Positions 33,130 through 35,774 of a stretch of DNA of 35,774 bases are shown here, piece by piece (position 1 is the stretch's first letter; each line of letters opens with the position of its first letter). The stretch comes from Geopsychrobacter sp. (GTDB lineage Bacteria > Desulfobacterota > Desulfuromonadia > Desulfuromonadales > Geopsychrobacteraceae): the NCBI GenBank assembly GCA_012974425.1, contig JAAXQE010000202.1:1-35774 (forward strand), read 5' to 3'. The position numbers and the translations under genes are program-made. The notes under the pieces are model-generated. The model made no database searches and was not told the DNA's origin. It saw nothing but the letters and a program-made list of their open reading frames with translations.

Positions 33130-33504
33130 CCACCGAGACATCTGGCACGGCTTCAGCCTGCTCCATAAAAAAAAGGCCCCACCGGACGATTGTCCGGTGG
33201 GGCCTTTCATTCAACATTTGCGGGGAAGCGTACATCATGCCGCCCATTGCGCTGCAAGTGGTCGATATTTAGCCCATAGTTTAATCCGCATGCTCTGCGT
33301 ACCCCAATATATACCCCAAGCTCAGTTGTAAAAGTCTGAACTTGATCTGACAGAGAGTGTCAGGTTCGGTCGAAATCTTCTTCAAAACTTACAACTTTTG
33401 AGATGTAGATATGAAGACGCCCCAGTGAGGACCGGGGCTCTATTTGTCACAAATTGTTTTTCTTTTTATGTTTTTTCAATGGTTTGCTAGTCAATAAATC
33501 AAAA
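33130..33504. other. Intergenic region between IS and antitoxin gene
   Basis: It holds the bidirectional terminator at 33167-33208, a tandem TACCCCAATATATACCCC motif (33300-33317), a weak GCCCC/GGGGC hairpin near 33419-33438, and a DNA stretch with no supported gene. A minus-strand 18-codon frame (MRIKLWAKYRPLAAQWAA) precedes the terminator, but I cannot support it. Confidence 0.4.
33167..33208. terminator. Strong bidirectional terminator after the IS
   Basis: AAAGGCCCCACCGGAC and GTCCGGTGGGGCCTTT form a perfect 16-bp stem around GATT. A8 precedes and TTTC follows, so it best stops minus-strand transcription (T8 after the stem) but may act both ways. Confidence 0.85.
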
Positions 33505-34029
33505 TTAGGCCGCTTCCAATTCCTCTGTATGCCAGCCTTTTTCATCGATTGAAGCCTCTAGCGTCCTGTGAACATGGGGCCTTGTCGCCTTAACGTTCAA
33601 GTTCTCCATGTTATCCACGTAGCTGGTTATCCTATTATTTACAGCAACCAGGGCGCGGAGAAGTAAATCGTTTTGAGGGTTCATTTTTGTTGGGTTTTCT
33701 TCTCTTTCCCACTTGCTTGGTTGCGTCCTTTGGACATGCAGTTTACGGGCAAGGTCAGCTTTTGACCACCCCAAAGACTTCCGCAAATAGGTGATCTCGA
33801 AATTTTCAAGAGGCCCTGACTTCTTGACGAGCTGGAGAGCCAACAATCTGTGAAGCTCTGCCATCTTTGGGATAGTCCGGAATATCTGGCCACACTCACA
33901 GCGTTCTGTGTAGATGTTTTTAAGAACAACATAAGGCAGGCCACATTCCTCGTAATGCAGATCTTCGTGCGTTACGGTCATTTCCTGATCACAAGCAGGG
34001 CAGGGCTGAGCTGGAAATTCAATAGTCAT
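33505..34029 (-). CDS. MqsA-like antitoxin: zinc finger plus HTH
   Basis: The 174-residue protein starts with a YgiT-type zinc-binding domain with Cys pairs (CPACDQEMTV and YTERCECGQI). A helix-turn-helix follows (LGWSKADLARKLHVQRTQPSKWE), then a C-terminal extension rich in basic and aromatic residues. This is the MqsA layout: the zinc domain binds toxin and the HTH binds the operator. GAGGACCTTATT precedes the ATG. The upstream gene is a DUF4258 protein whose stop lies 10 bp before, the typical toxin-first order. It likely represses its own operon. Confidence 0.8.
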   Translation of the reverse strand: MTIEFPAQPCPACDQEMTVTHEDLHYEECGLPYVVLKNIYTERCECGQIFRTIPKMAELHRLLALQLVKKSGPLENFEITYLRKSLGWSKADLARKLHVQRTQPSKWEREENPTKMNPQNDLLLRALVAVNNRITSYVDNMENLNVKATRPHVHRTLEASIDEKGWHTEELEAA

Positions 34030-34039
34030 AATAAGGTCC

Positions 34040-34228
34040 TCAAGTTCTAATGACGGTCACGATAAAAACACGACCACCGGGCCAAACTTCAACGACTACA
34101 AAAAAACGATTGCTTCGGATTTTGTAGCGCCAATTCCTTCCGTTGTCCGATAGTTCTGGATCGTCTCGGACAAAGCCCCCTCTCAATACATTCTCAACAT
34201 CGACCGTTGAAATTTTACGTTGACCCAT
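34040..34228 (-). CDS. DUF4258-type toxin, probably shortened at the N-terminus
   Basis: The 62-residue frame starts MGQRKISTVDVENVL and contains GRNWRYKIRSNRFFVVVEVW and VFIVTVIRT, the core of DUF4258 proteins, which pair with MqsA-like antitoxins. The open frame continues upstream without a start codon as WCAKDR, matching the expected family lead (W-x-x-H/K-x-RM), so residues that belong to the toxin lie before the only ATG. A hairpin (34251-34282) sits at that breakpoint. The start has only a weak ribosome site. Toxin activity may be lost or changed. DUF4258 activity itself is little known. Confidence 0.6.
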   Translation of the reverse strand: MGQRKISTVDVENVLRGGFVRDDPELSDNGRNWRYKIRSNRFFVVVEVWPGGRVFIVTVIRT

Positions 34229-34250
34229 TCGGTCTTTCGCGCACCATAAG

Positions 34251-34282
34251 AAACGCCCACGTTCTGGTAACCGTGGGCGTTT
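34251..34282 (-). terminator. Hairpin upstream of the toxin (element A)
   Basis: AAACGCCCACG and CGTGGGCGTTT form a perfect 11-bp stem around a 10-nt loop. On the minus strand it is preceded by CACCACCTATAGAACGCC, a leader shared with two other hairpins in this window. Only a short T-stretch (TTTC) follows, so termination may be weak. Confidence 0.6.
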
Positions 34283-34311
34283 GGCGTTCTATAGGTGGTG
34301 ACAAAAAAGAA

Positions 34312-34352
34312 CCCCACAGCTCAGGAGGTAGAGAACTGTGGGGCATATTTTT
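34312..34352. terminator. Bidirectional terminator
   Basis: CCCCACAG and CTGTGGGG pair around a 16-nt loop. The plus strand continues CATATTTTTTAGG and the minus strand TTCTTTTTTG, so it can stop transcription both ways. It lies in the gap between the toxin and the ecotin gene. Confidence 0.8.
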
Positions 34353-34663
34353 TAGGAGGTTTTGAAAAAGGTATCTCAGGTCTGCCTGCCACAACAGGCC
34401 CTTGATGGTTCGTAATGTATCGGTATACTCAAGGAAAATATACGTGGGATCTCGTAAAATTCAAATCGACATCTCGCGAAACCGGCCTGTGCAAAAACAC
34501 ATTTGTCACATTCGCTGTTGACTGAATCGTCCTCCAATTTCATGAAAAATAAAGAATGGCCACCCCAATTACTGAGGTGGCCATTTTCATGTCTGATATG
34601 TGGTGATTTGCGAGACATGCCCTGAGAGATATAAGTCTGTCTATGGTGCCAGAGGCGGTTCAT
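34353..34663. other. Intergenic region, no gene
   Basis: The region between ecotin and the toxin holds only hairpin elements. The ORF at 34376-34663 (minus) contains the terminator at 34555 as coding sequence and resembles no protein, so I do not call it. Confidence 0.5.
34555..34585 (-). terminator. Terminator after the ecotin gene (element B)
   Basis: AATGGCCACC and GGTGGCCATT form a perfect 10-bp stem around an 11-nt loop, followed on the minus strand by CTTTATTTTTC. It lies 78 bp downstream of the ecotin stop. The leader TCACCACATATCAGAC on the minus strand is shared with elements A and C. Confidence 0.8.
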
Positions 34664-35149
34664 TTAGTCCTTCTCCGCTTTCTCAGTTGTCTTGGTTGTC
34701 GACCAGATTCGATAGCGAACTTCGTATCCATTGGGCGCGTATATTACGATTGGAAGACGACTATTGTAGCGAATAAGGAGAGAGGTTCCCGGAACAAATC
34801 TCTCCTTATTCTGGTCTCCCTCGGGAACCGCCATCATGGTACTCATAGCAACATCCTGCCCGGTAACTTCATAATAGGTATAACCCCAACCTATGAGTGG
34901 CTGGGGTTCAATGATGGTCCCGTGGCGCATTTTGTTCCCGCCATCAGTAAGCATTACCTTTCCCGGAATTAGCTCTACCTTGAAGTCGCCTTTTTCATCA
35001 CTGTCCTTGTGGGGAAGGACAATAACGAACCGCTCCATGTCGTCTGTTGCTGCGGGAAATGCCTGCAACTCCTGATGCTCTGCTCCAAAGGCCATAAAGC
35101 TGAATAGTGATAGGCCGATTATCATCAACAGTGTCGATTTACTCATCAT
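34664..35149 (-). CDS. eco: Ecotin, periplasmic serine protease inhibitor
   Basis: From the ATG at 35149 (MMSKSTLLMI; the next ATG at 35146 is equally possible) it has 161 residues. The track start is a TTG. A signal peptide (LLMIIGLSLFSFMAFG) leads to a mature domain with the ecotin pattern: LIGWGYTYYEVTGQD, the reactive loop MSTMMAVPEGD with Met-Met at P1/P1', and LLIRYNSRLPIVIYAPNGYEVRYRIW. E. coli ecotin has a Cys50-Cys87 disulfide; the second position is Val here (MMAV rather than MMAC) and the first Cys is also absent. It would inhibit chymotrypsin-fold proteases in the periplasm. It is a single gene with its own terminator. Confidence 0.92.
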   Translation of the reverse strand: MMSKSTLLMIIGLSLFSFMAFGAEHQELQAFPAATDDMERFVIVLPHKDSDEKGDFKVELIPGKVMLTDGGNKMRHGTIIEPQPLIGWGYTYYEVTGQDVAMSTMMAVPEGDQNKERFVPGTSLLIRYNSRLPIVIYAPNGYEVRYRIWSTTKTTEKAEKD

Positions 35150-35167
35150 GTTATTAACTAACTCCAA

Positions 35168-35520
35168 AGTGTCGTAAGATTAATCCGAATTTTCAGCGAA
35201 CGGACCAAGCTAAGCGGGCTGGGCTTAGTCAATTTCAAGTGCGCAGAAACCCTTGCGCGAACAACCATCGCATCGCACAGTCCGCTTAAATGATTAGTTA
35301 GAATCTATTCTCTCAGAGCATAAATTTCCTATAGCTTGATCCCGTAAATGAATAGTAATTACAGTATCTCATTTTGTACCACTTAATAATCAAAAATTAT
35401 ATTGATGGGGAGGTTCCAATTCTAGAGGTTCGTAGCGAGCAGGCTGTCCGAAAAGTTGTTCCAGATCGTTTGAGGAGGGTGTCGATTGAGGATGAAAACC
35501 TGCATTCCAAAAATCCCTGA
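35168..35520. other. Intergenic region between ecotin and the RibD-like gene
   Basis: About 350 bp without a supported gene. A small hairpin is possible at GCGCA/TGCGC near 35245-35260. The sequence is A/T-rich around 35330-35400, probably the ecotin promoter region on the minus strand. Confidence 0.35.
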
Positions 35521-35528
35521 TAAAAAGG

Positions 35529-35559
35529 AATGGCCCACCCCTTTTTGAGGTTGGCCATT
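35529..35559 (-). terminator. Terminator after the RibD-like gene (element C)
   Basis: AATGGCC and GGCCATT pair with an inner ACC/GGT stem and a T-rich loop, followed on the minus strand by CCTTTTTATC. The leader CACCACCATCTGTCAGACGC precedes it and matches element B closely. Confidence 0.75.
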
Positions 35560-35594
35560 TTAGCGTCTGACAGATGGTGGTGGATGGGATAGTT

Positions 35595-35774
35595 TCACAC
35601 TATTACTTCGTATGTAGATTGTACAAAACCAAAGCCATAGGACTTGGTAGAAATATGCTCTAACTGGATGTCGTTTTTCAGCTTTCCAAAAAGAGGTATC
35701 CCGCGACCAAGGATCACAGGTATAGATGTAATAGTGATGTCCTTGACGAGCCCATCTACAAGAAAACGCTGTAT
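35595..35774 (-). CDS. RibD C-terminal/dihydrofolate reductase-like protein (partial)
   Basis: The last 59 residues of a protein enter from the window edge on the minus strand and stop at 35595. The sequence IPVILGRGIPLFGKLKND, followed by YGFGFVQSTYEVIV at the end, matches the tail of the RibD C-terminal (DHFR-like) family: VILGxGxPLF, then a closing beta strand. Such proteins are NADPH-dependent reductases in flavin, folate or unrelated pathways; the N-terminus needed to judge is missing. The ORF track omits it because it is truncated. Confidence 0.85.
   Translation of the reverse strand: MQRFLVDGLVKDITITSIPVILGRGIPLFGKLKNDIQLEHISTKSYGFGFVQSTYEVIV

Noticed and set aside
33419-33438. Short GCCCC/GGGGC hairpin
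   Set aside because: Only five base pairs and no solid T-run, too weak to call a terminator.
34376-34663. Minus-strand ORF of 95 residues
   Set aside because: It translates through the terminator at 34555 and has no convincing start.
1-35774. CRISPR array, rRNA operon, prophage module or intact integrase
   Set aside because: No regular direct-repeat/spacer pattern, rRNA sequence, phage structural gene or full integrase was visible.

Overview
The window most resembles a chromosome segment from a Desulfuromonadia-type deltaproteobacterium (Geobacter/Pelobacter/Desulfuromonas relatives). This rests on gene order and recognisable families only, with no database search. The order yqeY-cvpA-mutS2-dnaG-rpoD, then a CAU-anticodon tRNA, a Nif3-like gene, a coiled-coil/zinc-ribbon gene and rnpB, fits that group as I remember it.

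Region 1 (1-3000, minus strand) holds a response regulator cut by the window edge, a sensor histidine kinase broken by several frameshifts, and a secreted von Willebrand A protein broken by one frameshift. A perfect 44-bp palindrome lies inside the kinase gene, beside one of its frameshifts. Region 2 (3200-13020, plus strand) is the housekeeping core: a clear sigma-70 promoter, the macromolecular synthesis operon, a tRNA with its own promoter, a terminator, Nif3, the zinc-ribbon protein, and RNase P RNA with a terminator. Region 3 (13030-17800) has a small broken gene, a LOG-family nucleotide hydrolase followed by an ATP-grasp-like protein, and convergent to them a SUI1 factor plus a molybdopterin oxidoreductase.

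Region 4 (about 17.8-30.4 kb, mostly minus strand) is visibly richer in A/T between its larger operons and looks accessory. It carries a small K+ channel, outer-membrane phospholipase A, two lipoproteins, a broken HtrA-type protease, an EthD-like protein, a three-gene RND efflux operon (adaptor, permease, outer-membrane channel), an XRE/S24-like regulator, a small exported protein and a decayed N-terminal copy of the regulator. Two poly-G tracts lie in probable promoter regions.

Region 5 (30.4-35.8 kb) is clearly mobile or recently shuffled. It contains a complete IS3-like element with a programmed -1 frameshift signal, an inverted remnant of a related IS, an MqsA-like antitoxin with a probably N-terminally shortened DUF4258 toxin, an ecotin gene, the end of a RibD/DHFR-like gene, and strong hairpin terminators, three of which share a leader sequence. 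No CRISPR array, rRNA or intact integrase was seen.

Broken genes are frequent (kinase, vWA, the 13-kb small gene, HtrA, regulator copy, IS remnant). Some may be real decay and some may be sequence error. Read-level checks would separate these.
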